From Streptomyces mutomycini (GTDB lineage Bacteria > Actinomycetota > Actinomycetes > Streptomycetales > Streptomycetaceae), in assembly GCF_001700505.1 (NCBI RefSeq), contig NZ_MAPV01000092.1, forward strand, positions 1 through 64,000: DNA of 64,000 nucleotides. Reading direction: 5' to 3'. Made by a program: the position numbers and the translations under genes. Each line of letters begins with the position of its first letter. The stretch's first letter is position 1. The notes under the pieces were generated by a model. That model was not told the DNA's origin and did no database searches. It was given only the letters and a program-made list of their open reading frames with translations. Below are positions 31,304 to 40,578 of the stretch, in pieces.

Positions 31304-33370
31304 GTGGCCGTCATCGACAAGACCGCGGTGGGCCGTGACCGCACCGCCGCGGCCACGACGGGCGCGGTCGCCGTGACGGCCACGCTCGTGCTGCTGGTCA
31401 CGGTCCTCGCCGCCGTCGACATCACCCAGGGCACCGCCGACGTCGGCGCGTCGCAGGTCTGGGACGCGCTCACGGGGAACGCCGAGGCGGGGGACGCCTC
31501 CGTCGTCGTGGCTTCCCGGCTGCCGAGGATGGTCGCCGCCGTCCTCGTCGGACTGGCGCTCGGCATGGCAGGGGCCGCCCTCCAGGCGGTCAGCAGGAAC
31601 GTGCTCGCCTCACCCGACACCCTCGCCGTGAACGCCGGCTCCTACCTGGCGCTCGGGCTGGTGGCCGTCAGCGGCACCGCCCTCCCGCTCCTCGCCTCGT
31701 CCGGCGCGGCGTTCGTCGGCGGACTCGCCGCCGCGGCGGTCGTGCTCGGTCTGTCCGGGCTCGGCAAGGGCACCGTGCGTCTCGTCCTCGCGGGCAGCGC
31801 CCTCGCTCTGGGGCTGAACGCGGTGACCGACGCACTGCTGCTCCTGTTCCCGGAACAGACCGAGGGACTCTACGCGTGGAACCAGGGAAGCGTCGGACAG
31901 AACGGGTTCGACGGTGTCGTTCAGATGGCCCCGGTCATCGCGGCCGGCATCGTCGGGCTGCTGCTCGTCGCCCGACGCGTGGACGCCCTGGCCCTGGGTG
32001 ACGATGCCGCCCGCGGGTTGGGCGTATCCGTCCGAGGGACACGGATCACCAGTGTCGTGCTCGCCACTTCGCTCTCCGCGGCGGCGGTCACACTGGCAGG
32101 CCCCATCGGCTTCGTCGGCCTCTGCGCGCCCGCACTCGTCCGGCCGCTGGCCCGCCGGTTCCGGGGACTCGTCCGCTCGCGGGTGAGCCTGCCCGTGGCA
32201 GGACTCGTGGGTGCGGCGCTCGTCCTCCTCTCCGACGTGCTGCTGCGTGCGGTCGTGCCCGCGGACACCGCTGTCGAGGTGCCGACCGGCGTCGTCACCA
32301 CCGTGGTCGGCGGGGTGTTCCTCGTCGTGATGGCGCTCCGCACCCGTGACACGGCCTCGGCGGACGCGCCGGACCGGCTGCGGATCCCTGGGCGGATGAC
32401 GTTCCTCGTCACCGTGGTCGTGCTCATCGCCGCCCTCGTGGGCGTGCTTGTCGCTGCCGTACTCCTCGGTGACGCGAAGCTGCTGCTCGGCGACGTCGTG
32501 AACTGGGCGCAGGGCAGGGCCGGCCGGGTCGTCACCTTCGTCCTCGACACCCGGGTGCCCCGGGTGGCTGCCGCGCTCCTCGCCGGCGCCGCGCTGGCAC
32601 TGTCCGGCACCCTGGTTCAGGCCGTGACCCGCAACCCGCTCGCCGAACCGGGCATTCTGGGAGTCTCCGGAGGTGCCGGTCTCGGCGCCGTCCTGCTGGT
32701 CACCCTCGCGCAGTCCCCCGGCTCGTGGGAGGTCGCGGGAGCGGCGTTCGGAGGGGCTGCCGTCGCCGCGTCGGTCGTCTTCGGGCTGGCCGCCCGGGGT
32801 GGTTTCCGGCAGAACAGGCTGGTCCTGCTCGGGATGGGGGTGTCCTCCGCCGCGGCGGCGCTGATCAGCCTGGTCATCGTACTCAGCGATCCCTTCGACA
32901 CGACGAAGGCCCTCACCTGGCTGTCCGGGTCCACGTACGGGCGGAACATGCCCGACGTGCTGCCGGTGGCCGTCGTTCTCGCCGTCGGCATCGTCCTGGC
33001 GGTGGTACGCAGACGGGAACTGGACCTCGTCGCGCTCGACGAGGACACTCCGAGGCTCCTCGGCCTCGGCCTCCCCAGGGCCCGTCTCGGCTTCCTGGTG
33101 ATGGCCGTGCTGCTGGCCGCCACGGCCGTGGCGGCCGCGGGCACCATCGGCTTCGTCGGACTGGTCGCCCCGCACGCGGCGCGCGCCCTCGTGGGACGGC
33201 GGCACGTACGGGTGGTTCCGGTCTCGCTCCTGCTCGGGGCCCTACTGGTCTGCCTCGCGGATCTGTCCGGGCGCACGGTGATCGCCCCTGCGCAGCTCGG
33301 TGCCGGTCTGATGACTGCGGTCATCGGCACGCCGTACTTCTTCTACCTGCTGGTACGCACACGGCGCTGA
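31304..33370 (+). CDS. Fused FecCD iron-siderophore permease (FhuB type)
   Basis: This 688-residue protein is two tandem FecCD permease domains (about 20-350 and 360-688), each with many membrane segments. Each half repeats the family motifs: SRLPRMVAAVLVGLALGMAG and RVPRVAAALLAGAALALSG; ASPDTLAVNAG and AEPGILGVSGG; and GPIGFVGLCAPALVRPL and GTIGFVGLVAPHAARAL (the ATPase coupling loops). The FhuB arrangement gives a monomeric translocator in place of a two-subunit permease. The start is GTG 31304, 6 bases after the binding-protein stop. Confidence 0.92.
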   Translation: MAVIDKTAVGRDRTAAATTGAVAVTATLVLLVTVLAAVDITQGTADVGASQVWDALTGNAEAGDASVVVASRLPRMVAAVLVGLALGMAGAALQAVSRNVLASPDTLAVNAGSYLALGLVAVSGTALPLLASSGAAFVGGLAAAAVVLGLSGLGKGTVRLVLAGSALALGLNAVTDALLLLFPEQTEGLYAWNQGSVGQNGFDGVVQMAPVIAAGIVGLLLVARRVDALALGDDAARGLGVSVRGTRITSVVLATSLSAAAVTLAGPIGFVGLCAPALVRPLARRFRGLVRSRVSLPVAGLVGAALVLLSDVLLRAVVPADTAVEVPTGVVTTVVGGVFLVVMALRTRDTASADAPDRLRIPGRMTFLVTVVVLIAALVGVLVAAVLLGDAKLLLGDVVNWAQGRAGRVVTFVLDTRVPRVAAALLAGAALALSGTLVQAVTRNPLAEPGILGVSGGAGLGAVLLVTLAQSPGSWEVAGAAFGGAAVAASVVFGLAARGGFRQNRLVLLGMGVSSAAAALISLVIVLSDPFDTTKALTWLSGSTYGRNMPDVLPVAVVLAVGIVLAVVRRRELDLVALDEDTPRLLGLGLPRARLGFLVMAVLLAATAVAAAGTIGFVGLVAPHAARALVGRRHVRVVPVSLLLGALLVCLADLSGRTVIAPAQLGAGLMTAVIGTPYFFYLLVRTRR

Positions 33371-33389
33371 CCCCTGCGGGTGCGGTCTC

Positions 33390-33419
33390 GGTGGGGCCTC
33401 GTCGAACCGGGGCTCCACC
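33390..33419 (+). terminator. Probable terminator of the siderophore uptake operon
   Basis: GGTGGGGCCTC (33390-33400) can pair with GGGGCTCCACC (33409-33419), with two G-U wobbles in the plus-strand RNA and a short loop. It begins 20 bases after the permease stop. Confidence 0.5.
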
Positions 33420-33571
33420 GATTTCGCGCGCCGCCTCTGCGCCGTAGGTCCGCCGTTCGTGCGAAAGAGTGCGGCGGCCCGCGCGTTCGGAGCGTAAGCA
33501 GAGGCACCGCACCCTTGGATGGGCGGCGGTGGTGAAGCCGAGCGATCCGAGTCGAAGCCCGGAGGTGTCGT

Positions 33572-35038
33572 GTGACCGGCCCTCACCTGTCGGTCGTCGT
33601 GCCCTGCTTCAACGAGGCCGAGGGCATCAGGTCGTTCCACGCGGTCCTGCTCGCCGTCCTCGAAGGCCTCGGAGAGACCTTCGAGATCTGCTACGTGGAC
33701 GACGGCAGCCTCGACAGCACACGACTGCTTCTCAATTCTTTCGCCGCGCGGGACGAACGGACCCATTACACGGCGTTCAGCCGGAACTTCGGCAAGGAAG
33801 CCGCGATGCTCGCCGGTCTCCGCATGTCGCGCGGTGACGCCGTGGTGATCATGGACGCCGACCTCCAGCACCCGCCCGAGCTCATCCCCCGCATGCTCGA
33901 ACTGCACCGGCACGGCTACGACCAGGTCATCCCGCGTCGCGACCGCAGTGGGGAGGGCGTGGTCCGCAGCACACTCAGCCACGCCTACTACGCGGTCGTC
34001 CGCCGCTGCGTGGACGTGGAACTCCTCGACGGGACGGGGGACTTCCGCCTGCTGTCCCGGCGGGCGGTGGAGAGCGTCCTGTCCTTGCCGGAGAGCAACC
34101 GCTTCTCGAAGGGGATCTTCTCCTGGATCGGCTTCGACACGGTCAGCTTCCGCTACCGCAACAGCGAACGCGTGGCCGGCCGGTCGAAATGGGGAAGCAG
34201 GCGTCTGCTGAACTACGGCATCGACGGGCTCCTGTCCTTCAACAACCGTCCGCTCCGCCTGGCCATCTACGCCGGCTTCTGGGTGTTCCTTTCGGCACTG
34301 GTGTACGCGCTGTGGACCGTTGTGACCGTAGTCCTGAACGGTGCCGACACGCCCGGTTACGCCACTCTGCTCACCGCGGTGGTGGCCCTCAGCGGTATCC
34401 AGCTGGTCACTCTCGGGGTCATCGGCGAATACGTGGGGCGTATCTATCACGAGGCGAAGCACCGCCCGCCCTACGTGGTGCGGGAGACCGACGAGGACTG
34501 TCCGGCGCTGTCGGACCGCCCTCCTCCCCCGGTCGTCGCGGAGCTGGACGATCTTGTCCCCGCGCGGACCCGCACCGGGCGCCAGTTCGGCAGTTTCGTC
34601 CTGGTCGGGTGTGTGAACACAGCCGTCTACCTCGGTGTGTACGCGGTTCTGAACCGATGGATTCCCTACCTGGCCGCCCATGTCCTCGGTTACGCGGTCA
34701 GCATCGTGTGCTCGTTCCTGCTCAACTCCTACGTCACCTGCCGGACGAAGCCGACGTGGCACGCGTTCCTGCGCTATCCCGTGTCGAGCGTCGTGAATCT
34801 CGTGGCATCGGGCGCGCTCCTCCACGGGGCGGTCAGCGGCCTCGGCATGGACAAGAATGTGGCCGCCCTCGTGGCCGGTGCCCTCGTCACCCCGGTCTCG
34901 TTCCTGCTGGCCCGGTGGGCCATCATGTCGGGCCGCCGCCCCGCCTCCGCGCCGGCGGGGACGGCCGCCCGGCCGTCGGAACGGGCGGTCGGCGAGCCTG
35001 TCTCCGCGCGCCCCCTGCCTTCGTCCGAGGACCGGTGA
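33572..35038 (+). CDS. Fused family-2 glycosyltransferase and GtrA flippase-like protein
   Basis: The protein has 488 residues. Residues 5-230 form a GT2 domain of the polyprenyl-phosphate type: [42 protein letters not shown] and the SRNFGKEAA loop, followed by two hydrophobic segments (230-295). Residues about 340-460 form a GtrA domain with four predicted helices ([40 protein letters not shown]). In Gtr systems GtrB loads a sugar on undecaprenyl phosphate and GtrA flips it; here both are one chain. The start is GTG 33572 behind GGAGG. The DUF6056 gene begins 6 bp later. Confidence 0.88.
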   Translation: MTGPHLSVVVPCFNEAEGIRSFHAVLLAVLEGLGETFEICYVDDGSLDSTRLLLNSFAARDERTHYTAFSRNFGKEAAMLAGLRMSRGDAVVIMDADLQHPPELIPRMLELHRHGYDQVIPRRDRSGEGVVRSTLSHAYYAVVRRCVDVELLDGTGDFRLLSRRAVESVLSLPESNRFSKGIFSWIGFDTVSFRYRNSERVAGRSKWGSRRLLNYGIDGLLSFNNRPLRLAIYAGFWVFLSALVYALWTVVTVVLNGADTPGYATLLTAVVALSGIQLVTLGVIGEYVGRIYHEAKHRPPYVVRETDEDCPALSDRPPPPVVAELDDLVPARTRTGRQFGSFVLVGCVNTAVYLGVYAVLNRWIPYLAAHVLGYAVSIVCSFLLNSYVTCRTKPTWHAFLRYPVSSVVNLVASGALLHGAVSGLGMDKNVAALVAGALVTPVSFLLARWAIMSGRRPASAPAGTAARPSERAVGEPVSARPLPSSEDR

Positions 35039-35044
35039 TCGCGG

Positions 35045-36574
35045 ATGTCCGACCACACCCCGGACTCCACGGTCCCGGACCGGCCGGACGCGGTCCCAGT
35101 CCGCCAGGACGCCGAGCGTCGGCAGGACGTACACGACCCGCGGAACGTTTCGCGGACCTCGCTCTGGGTGACCGCTCTCTCAGTGCCACCTCTCGTACTG
35201 CTGGCCGCCGCGGCCTGGTTCGGCAGGTGGGTCCGGCCAGGGGCCGACGACTGGTGCTTCCTGCCCGTGGTGCGGGACGACGGCATCACCGGCCTCATCG
35301 GCCGGTTCTACTTCGCCGACAACGGGCGGGTCACCAACGCGGCACTGGTCGGTGCCTATGCGGAGTTCCAGGTCGCGGGCCACCAGTGGTTCGGCCTGGT
35401 CAGCGGTGCGCTGACCCTCGGAGTGCTGTGGGCGGCGACGGCAGCCGCGCTGCGACGCGGGCGGCTCACCGTGCCACGCGGGCTGCCACTGCTGGTGGCG
35501 GCCATGGCAACCGCCCTCTTCCTGTTCGCCACCCCCAACACGTACAAGACGTTCTACTGGCCGGCCGCGTCGGTCTCGCACACGATGCCACCGGTTCTCG
35601 CCTGCGCCGCGCTGATCCCGTTCCTCGTGGCCCGCTCGCGCCGGGGCAGGGGCGCGGCCCTCGCGCTCGCCCTCCTCGCCGGTCCGGCCATCGGCACACT
35701 TTCGGAGGAGACGGCGATCGTCGTGACGGTGCTGCTGGTCACCGTCCTCCTCCTCAGCGGCCGCGTCACCGATACCTCCGTTCGCTTCCTCCGCCTCTGG
35801 TGTGCGGCGGGTATCGCCGGTGTCGGGGCCGGGGCACTCGTCCTGATCACCTCGCCCGGCTCGAACACCCGGCGGGAACGGTACGGGGCGGGTACGACGT
35901 CCCTGGCCGCGCCGGAGTCCCTCGCCGCCTCACTGCGCGGGTTCACGGAGATCGCTCACAGCGTGGCCACCACCTGGCAGTACGCCGGAGCGGTCGCGGT
36001 CGGGGTGCTCCTGGGTCTGCTGTGCCGGCGTCCGGACGGGAGCGCGCCCGTCCTGCCCGCCCGGTGGCCGCTGACGGCCTGTGCCGGAGTGGCCGCGCTC
36101 CTCGTGTCCGGCTACCTCTGCACGGTCATCGCATATCCGGTGTTCGAGGACCGGGTGAGTGCTCCCAGCGCGAACCGGCTCCGGAACGACTTCCTCCTGG
36201 TGTACGTGGCCCTGCTCGTCGGAGCAGGTGCGCTGCTGGGGGTGGCGGCCCGGTGGCGTGCGCGGCGGACCGGCCCTGTGCAAGCCGTGTGCGCGGTGCT
36301 CTGTGTCCTGGTCTGTTTCGGCCCGGCCGTCACGTTGCTCGGCCTCGACGCGAACATGCGCGAGCGGGCCGTGAGATGGGATGCCCAGGACCGGCGGATG
36401 CGCGCGGCTGCGGGCGCCGGTGCCAGGGTCCTCCCGTACGAGCGGCTCGTGATCAGCCAGATGCTGGAGCCGTTCAGCCGGCAGGGACGCTCCTACTGGC
36501 CCGGAGGGTGCGTCGCCGACTACTACCGGATCGACCGCGTCACCGACGCCGCCCGGCCCCGCGGACGAACGTAG
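35045..36574 (+). CDS. DUF6056 multi-pass membrane protein, candidate GT-C glycosyltransferase
   Basis: This 509-residue protein has about ten or more hydrophobic segments after a polar N terminus of 35 residues, and a soluble C-terminal tail. The first outside loop carries RPGADDWCFLPVVRDDGITG, an acidic DD motif placed as in GT-C glycosyltransferases. Other conserved-looking parts are TPNTYKTFYWPAASVSHTMP and GTLSEETAIVV. It matches the DUF6056 family. Its link to the GtrB-GtrA fusion suggests it is the enzyme that moves the lipid-linked sugar onto a cell-surface acceptor. This is inference from gene order. Confidence 0.75.
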   Translation: MSDHTPDSTVPDRPDAVPVRQDAERRQDVHDPRNVSRTSLWVTALSVPPLVLLAAAAWFGRWVRPGADDWCFLPVVRDDGITGLIGRFYFADNGRVTNAALVGAYAEFQVAGHQWFGLVSGALTLGVLWAATAAALRRGRLTVPRGLPLLVAAMATALFLFATPNTYKTFYWPAASVSHTMPPVLACAALIPFLVARSRRGRGAALALALLAGPAIGTLSEETAIVVTVLLVTVLLLSGRVTDTSVRFLRLWCAAGIAGVGAGALVLITSPGSNTRRERYGAGTTSLAAPESLAASLRGFTEIAHSVATTWQYAGAVAVGVLLGLLCRRPDGSAPVLPARWPLTACAGVAALLVSGYLCTVIAYPVFEDRVSAPSANRLRNDFLLVYVALLVGAGALLGVAARWRARRTGPVQAVCAVLCVLVCFGPAVTLLGLDANMRERAVRWDAQDRRMRAAAGAGARVLPYERLVISQMLEPFSRQGRSYWPGGCVADYYRIDRVTDAARPRGRT

Positions 36575-36695
36575 GCCGGGTCCCGTGCCGGATCAGGGGC
36601 CGCCGGGGATACGGCACAGTCCTGATCGAGCTCCGCACGGCCCCGTCACCGCCGCGCGGATCGGACACTCACCGCCGAGCCGAGCCGAGCAGCGA

Positions 36696-36737
36696 CATCG
36701 GCATCGGCATCGGCATCGGCATCGGCATCGGCATCGG
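36696..36737. repeat. CATCGG hexanucleotide microsatellite, 7 perfect copies
   Basis: Seven uninterrupted copies of CATCGG lie in the gap between the convergent DUF6056 and AI-2E genes. The array is outside any convincing gene. Such runs are slippage-prone, so the copy number may vary between strains. Confidence 0.9.
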
Positions 36738-36783
36738 CAGCACCCGCCTCTCCGACTGTCGGCGAACGCATCGGGAGGCGCCG

Positions 36784-37899
36784 TCAGGACACGGAGCCGC
36801 CAACACTCGCCGAAGCGGCGTCTTCCGGCTCTTGCTGCGGCTCGCCGAGCTGCTCGCGCAGATAGTTCCAGACCACCGCGATCATCGCGGCGACGGGTAC
36901 GGCGAGCAGGCTGCCCACGATGCCGGCCAGACTCCCGCCCAGCGTCACCGCCAGCAGAATCACCGCGGCGTGCAGACCGAGCCCGCGACTCTGGATCATC
37001 GGCTGGAACACGTTGCCCTCCAGCTGCTGCACCACGACGATGATGGCCAGGACTATCAATGCGTCGGTCAGTCCGTTGGACACCAGGGCGATGAGAACGG
37101 CGACGAAGCCGGCGAACAGCGCCCCCACGATCGGCACGAATGCCGAAACGAAGGTCAGCACCGCCAGCGGCAGCACCAGCGGCACTCCCACGATCCACAG
37201 GCCGATGCCGATCAGGACGGCGTCGAGAAAGCCGACGTACGCCTGGGAACGCACGAACTCGCCCAGGGTCTCCCAGCCGCGCGCGGCCACAGCGGGAACA
37301 TCACCGGCGAGCCGGCCGGGCAGCTGACGTGCGAGCCACGGGAGGAAGCGGGGGCCGTCCTTGAGCATGAAGAACATCAGGAAGACCGCCAGGACGGCGG
37401 TGACCACACCGTTGACCACGGTGCTCACCCCGGTGAAGACCGTGGTGACCATGCTGCCGACGCTGTCCTGGATACGGGCGGTCGCGGAGTCGAACGCACC
37501 GGTGATCTCGTCGTCGCCGATGTTGAGCGGCGGCCCCGAGGCCCATTCCCGCAGCTGCTGGATGCCTTGGACCACGCCGTCGGCCAGTTCACCCGACTGG
37601 GAGGCCACCGGTACCGCGATCAGCGCGACGACACCCGCGGCGACCAGGAGGAAGAGCACCGTCACGAGCGATGCCGCGAGGGCCGGCGGCCATCCGCACC
37701 GGCGCAGGAAGCGCGCAGCGGGCCACGTCAGGGTGGTGAGCAGCAGTCCGACTATGAGCGGCCAGACAACCGACCACATGCGCCCCATCAGCCACACCGC
37801 TACCGCAGCCATGACAAGGACGAGAAGCAATTCGCCTGAGACACGTGCCGAAGTGCGCAGTGCGGCGCGGGTCTTGATGGAGCTCAACTGTGCAGACAT
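36784..37899 (-). CDS. AI-2E family transporter (UPF0118 permease)
   Basis: This 371-residue membrane protein is of the AI-2E/PerM family. It has eight or so hydrophobic segments (LLLVLVMAAVAVWLMGRMWS, VLAVFLMFFMLKDGPRFLPW), the conserved GFLDAVLIGIGLWIVGVPLV, then FVPIVGALFAGFVAVLIAL and the hallmark QQLEGNVFQPMIQSRGLGLH. Members transport small molecules, sometimes Na+ or autoinducer-like; the substrate here is unknown. The long upstream frame is not coding. ATG 37899 is the natural start. Confidence 0.87.
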   Translation of the reverse strand: MSAQLSSIKTRAALRTSARVSGELLLVLVMAAVAVWLMGRMWSVVWPLIVGLLLTTLTWPAARFLRRCGWPPALAASLVTVLFLLVAAGVVALIAVPVASQSGELADGVVQGIQQLREWASGPPLNIGDDEITGAFDSATARIQDSVGSMVTTVFTGVSTVVNGVVTAVLAVFLMFFMLKDGPRFLPWLARQLPGRLAGDVPAVAARGWETLGEFVRSQAYVGFLDAVLIGIGLWIVGVPLVLPLAVLTFVSAFVPIVGALFAGFVAVLIALVSNGLTDALIVLAIIVVVQQLEGNVFQPMIQSRGLGLHAAVILLAVTLGGSLAGIVGSLLAVPVAAMIAVVWNYLREQLGEPQQEPEDAASASVGGSVS

Positions 37900-38114
37900 G
37901 CGGGTCACCCTATTAGCCGCTGGTGTCCCTCCGGACCACGCCCGCCCGGACACGGTGTGACGGGACGGATCGCTGCGGTCAGAGGGGCCAGTTCCGTCTC
38001 CCGTTTCCGCCGCACGACGAGCCGTCCACTGCGGCCACGGATGGTCCGGACCACCTCGGCCACGGTCTCTTCGTCTGTCCGGCGGGGATACGGTCATCGG
38101 AATCTTCACTGTGT

Positions 38115-38141
38115 TGTCGGATTCCGCGAAGGCCGTTCGTC
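38115..38141 (+). promoter_or_regulatory. Possible ECF42-type autoregulated promoter
   Basis: TGTCGG at 38115-38120 is followed after 17 bp by CGTC at 38138. ECF42 sigma factors are reported to use a -35 TGTCGA and a -10 CGA/TC. This stands about 32 bp upstream of the DGPF gene ATG, so the sigma factor may drive its own operon. Confidence 0.45.
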
Positions 38142-38172
38142 GGATCGTGAAACGCTCGAAAGGAGAACGGTC

Positions 38173-38874
38173 ATGAAGTACGTGTTGTTCGTCGCCACAG
38201 ACCCCGCCGGGGAGCCGACCGGCGAGAACCCGCAGGCATGGGTGGAGAAGTGGAACGACCGCGGCGTCCGCATTGAGGGGATGCCGCTCAAGCCGGCCGC
38301 CGAGACCAGGACGGTCCGCGTCCGCGACGACCGGGTGCTGGTGACCGACGGCCCGTTCGCCGAGACTGCCGAGTGGATCGCAGGCTACGACCTGGTGGAG
38401 GCCGCCGACCTCGACGAGGCGATCGCGGTCGCCGCGTCGCACCCGATGGCGACCGGCGGACGCATCGAGATCCGCCCGGTCGATCCGCTCGACCTCGGAC
38501 CGGGCACCGGGAACGTCCCGCACGAGGGCGACGCGCCCGCCTCACGCTTCCTCGGGATCATCCGGACGGACCCGGGCGCACCGCCCTGCACCCCTGAGCC
38601 CACCGCGGTGGCCGAGTGGGTCCGCGACGGTCTCGCCTCCGGCCGTTTTCTCGGTGGCGAGCACCTGAGTCCCGTCGAGGACGCCACGCTCGTGCGCCGC
38701 CGGGGAGGGGACCTGCTGATCACCGACGGCGCGTACACGGACGTGCCGGAATGGGTGTCCGCGATCTTCTTCATCGACGGCGACTGGCAGGAGGCGATCG
38801 ACTATCTCTCCCACTGCCCCATGACGCGGTCCGGGATCGCCGAGCTGCGCGAGTTCTGGACCGACCTCTCGTGA
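38173..38874 (+). CDS. Tandem YCII-related (DGPF) domain protein, ECF42 partner
   Basis: The protein has 233 residues made of two YCII/DGPF-like domains. Domain 1 (about 1-112) has the diagnostic DGPF motif (RVLVTDGPFAETAEWIAGYD). Domain 2 (about 118-233) has LLITDGAYTDVPEWVSAIFF, so the motif is degraded to DGAY. A strong AAAGGAGA precedes ATG 38173. It overlaps the sigma factor gene by GTGA. DGPF proteins are the genetic hallmark of ECF42 loci, but their job is unknown and they are not classical anti-sigma factors. Many relatives have a single domain. Confidence 0.87.
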   Translation: MKYVLFVATDPAGEPTGENPQAWVEKWNDRGVRIEGMPLKPAAETRTVRVRDDRVLVTDGPFAETAEWIAGYDLVEAADLDEAIAVAASHPMATGGRIEIRPVDPLDLGPGTGNVPHEGDAPASRFLGIIRTDPGAPPCTPEPTAVAEWVRDGLASGRFLGGEHLSPVEDATLVRRRGGDLLITDGAYTDVPEWVSAIFFIDGDWQEAIDYLSHCPMTRSGIAELREFWTDLS

Positions 38875-40103
38875 AGGCCGGCCCGGCGCAGGTGCGGGCG
38901 GCGCTCGCCGAGGCGTACCGCGGCGAGTGGGGTGTCGTGTTCGGCACGATCGTGCGTCTGACGGGCGACTGGGAGCTGGCCGAGGACTGCGCGCAGGAGG
39001 CGTTCTCCCGTGCCCTGCCGGCGTGGGAGAAGGAGGGGATACCGCGCAGGCCGGGAGCCTGGCTGGTGACCGTCGCGAGGCACCGCGCCCTTGACGTGCT
39101 GCGCCGCCGGGCGACCGAGCGCGGCAAGCTCGCCGAAGCCGCCGCGCTCGAGGCGGTCCGGGAACCGCAGCCGCCGGGGGACGAGCGGCTACGGCTGGTG
39201 TTCACCTGCTGCCACCCGGCGCTCCCTCTCGAATCGCGGGTCGCGCTGACCCTGAGGGCGGTCAGCGGCCTTACCACCCGTGAGATCGCCCGCGCCTTCC
39301 TGGTGGGCGAGGACACCGTGTCCCAGCGGATCCTGCGGGCGAAACGCAAGATCGCGGCGGCCGGAATCCCGTACCGGGTGCCGCCACCCGGGGCACGCGC
39401 CGAACGGCTGGACGGAGTACTCGCCGTCATCTACCTCATGTTCACCGAGGGGTACGCACCGAGCGACGGCAACACGCACCGCGACAACCTCGCCGGGGAG
39501 GCCGTCCGGCTCGCCCGGCTCGTCGCTGCCGAGGCACCCGGAGAGCCGGAGGCGCGGGGGCTCCTCGCGCTGCTGCTGCTGCTCCAGCACTCGAGACGCG
39601 CCGCCCGGCTCGATGCCGACGGCGGGCTGGTCACGCTGGCGCGACAGGACCGGAAGCTATGGGACCACGCGCTCATCGCCGAGGGCGTCGCCCTCGCCCG
39701 CGAGGCCGTCGTGGCGGGCGGTCCCTACGCGCTCCAGGCGGCGATCGCTGAACAGCACGCCCTTGCCCCGGCCGCAGCCGCGACCGACTGGGCGGCGATC
39801 GTGAGGTGGTACGACCGTCTCCTCGCCCTGCGGGCCAACCCGGTCGTGGCGCTCAACCGCGCTGTCGCTGTCGGGATGCGCGACGGCCCTCAGGCGCAGT
39901 TGAATGCCGTCGACGTCCTCGCCACGTCCAAGAAGCTGGCGGGGAACCACGCCGTGCCGGCCGTCCGCGCTGACGCGCTGCGCCGCCTCGGCCGCACCCG
40001 CGAGGCGGCGCAGGCGTACCGGGCGGCGGAGGCGATCGCTCCGAACGGGGCGATCGCCAGGGAGTACGCACAGCGTGTGGCCGAATTGGAACTCGTCGAC
40101 TGA
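38871..40103 (+). CDS. ECF42-type RNA polymerase sigma factor with C-terminal TPR-like extension
   Basis: This 410-residue sigma factor has sigma2 at about 15-85 (EDCAQEAFSRALPAWEKEGI) and sigma4 at about 110-165 (LTLRAVSGLTTREIARAFLV, EDTVSQRILRAKRKIAAAGI). It then has a long C-terminal domain (DUF6596/TPR-like, about 180-410) with LMFTEGYAPSDGNTHRDNLA, VRWYDRLLALRANPVVALNR and LGRTREAAQAYRAAEAIAPN. ECF42 factors have no anti-sigma gene, and the extension is thought to control activity. The start is GTG 38871 inside the stop of the DGPF gene. Confidence 0.9.
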   Translation: MKAGPAQVRAALAEAYRGEWGVVFGTIVRLTGDWELAEDCAQEAFSRALPAWEKEGIPRRPGAWLVTVARHRALDVLRRRATERGKLAEAAALEAVREPQPPGDERLRLVFTCCHPALPLESRVALTLRAVSGLTTREIARAFLVGEDTVSQRILRAKRKIAAAGIPYRVPPPGARAERLDGVLAVIYLMFTEGYAPSDGNTHRDNLAGEAVRLARLVAAEAPGEPEARGLLALLLLLQHSRRAARLDADGGLVTLARQDRKLWDHALIAEGVALAREAVVAGGPYALQAAIAEQHALAPAAAATDWAAIVRWYDRLLALRANPVVALNRAVAVGMRDGPQAQLNAVDVLATSKKLAGNHAVPAVRADALRRLGRTREAAQAYRAAEAIAPNGAIAREYAQRVAELELVD

Positions 40104-40112
40104 CGCGGTGCG

Positions 40113-40541
40113 TTGACGCAACCGGACGTGTCTCCCGGATCAGAGGGCCGACGCCCGGTGGACGCCGACGGGTCATGGATGCCGGGTTCGGCAGCCCCCT
40201 GGACGGCGTCCTCCGCGTGCCAGCGGTTGCGCAGAGCGGCCAGGGTGTTGTGCAGGTCGGCGGCACGGGGGCGATTGCGGGGAAGTCCGGCGAGCACGGC
40301 GGCCAGGGCGCAGGTGTCGGGGCACCGGAGGCGCGGACGATCAGGACATCACCGCGCCCGGCGACGTGGCGTTTGTCGGGCAGGGCACGCCGGGCCTGGT
40401 CGAAAGGGATGTTGAGGGCGCCCGGGAGGTGGCCTCCCGGGTACTCACCGGGTGTGGGACGTCGATGACGGTGAGTACGTGTATGCAGGTGCGCGCCTCG
40501 TCGGTACCGAGAGCGGTGGGCGTTGTCGTGACAGGTGCCAT
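40113..40541 (-). pseudogene. Frameshifted rhodanese-like gene
   Basis: The rhodanese fold can be read only by changing frame twice. The first part is MAPVTTTPTALGTDEARTC to VLTVIDV. Near 40457 one base is missing and the reading continues TPGEYPGGHLPGALNIPFDQ to GDVLIVRASGA. A second shift near 40300 leads to CALAAVLAGLPRNRPRAADL. The active-site loop reads VRASGA where rhodaneses have a cysteine (compare VCASGV at about 5506), so the catalytic residue is also lost. It diverges from the CsoR-family gene over a CsoR-type operator. Confidence 0.75.
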
Positions 40542-40578
40542 CCTTGTCTTCGACGATGCCCCCGAATGGGGAGTACAT

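Noticed and set aside
31610..33205. 531-codon minus-strand frame opposite the FhuB permease
   Set aside because: Translation is Gly/Arg/His-rich and hydrophilic, typical of the antisense of a GC-rich membrane protein gene.
34189..37839. 1216-codon open frame crossing the Gtr and AI-2E genes
   Set aside because: It overlaps three well-supported genes in other frames and strands, and includes the CATCGG repeat as (GI)n. The composition is non-protein-like.
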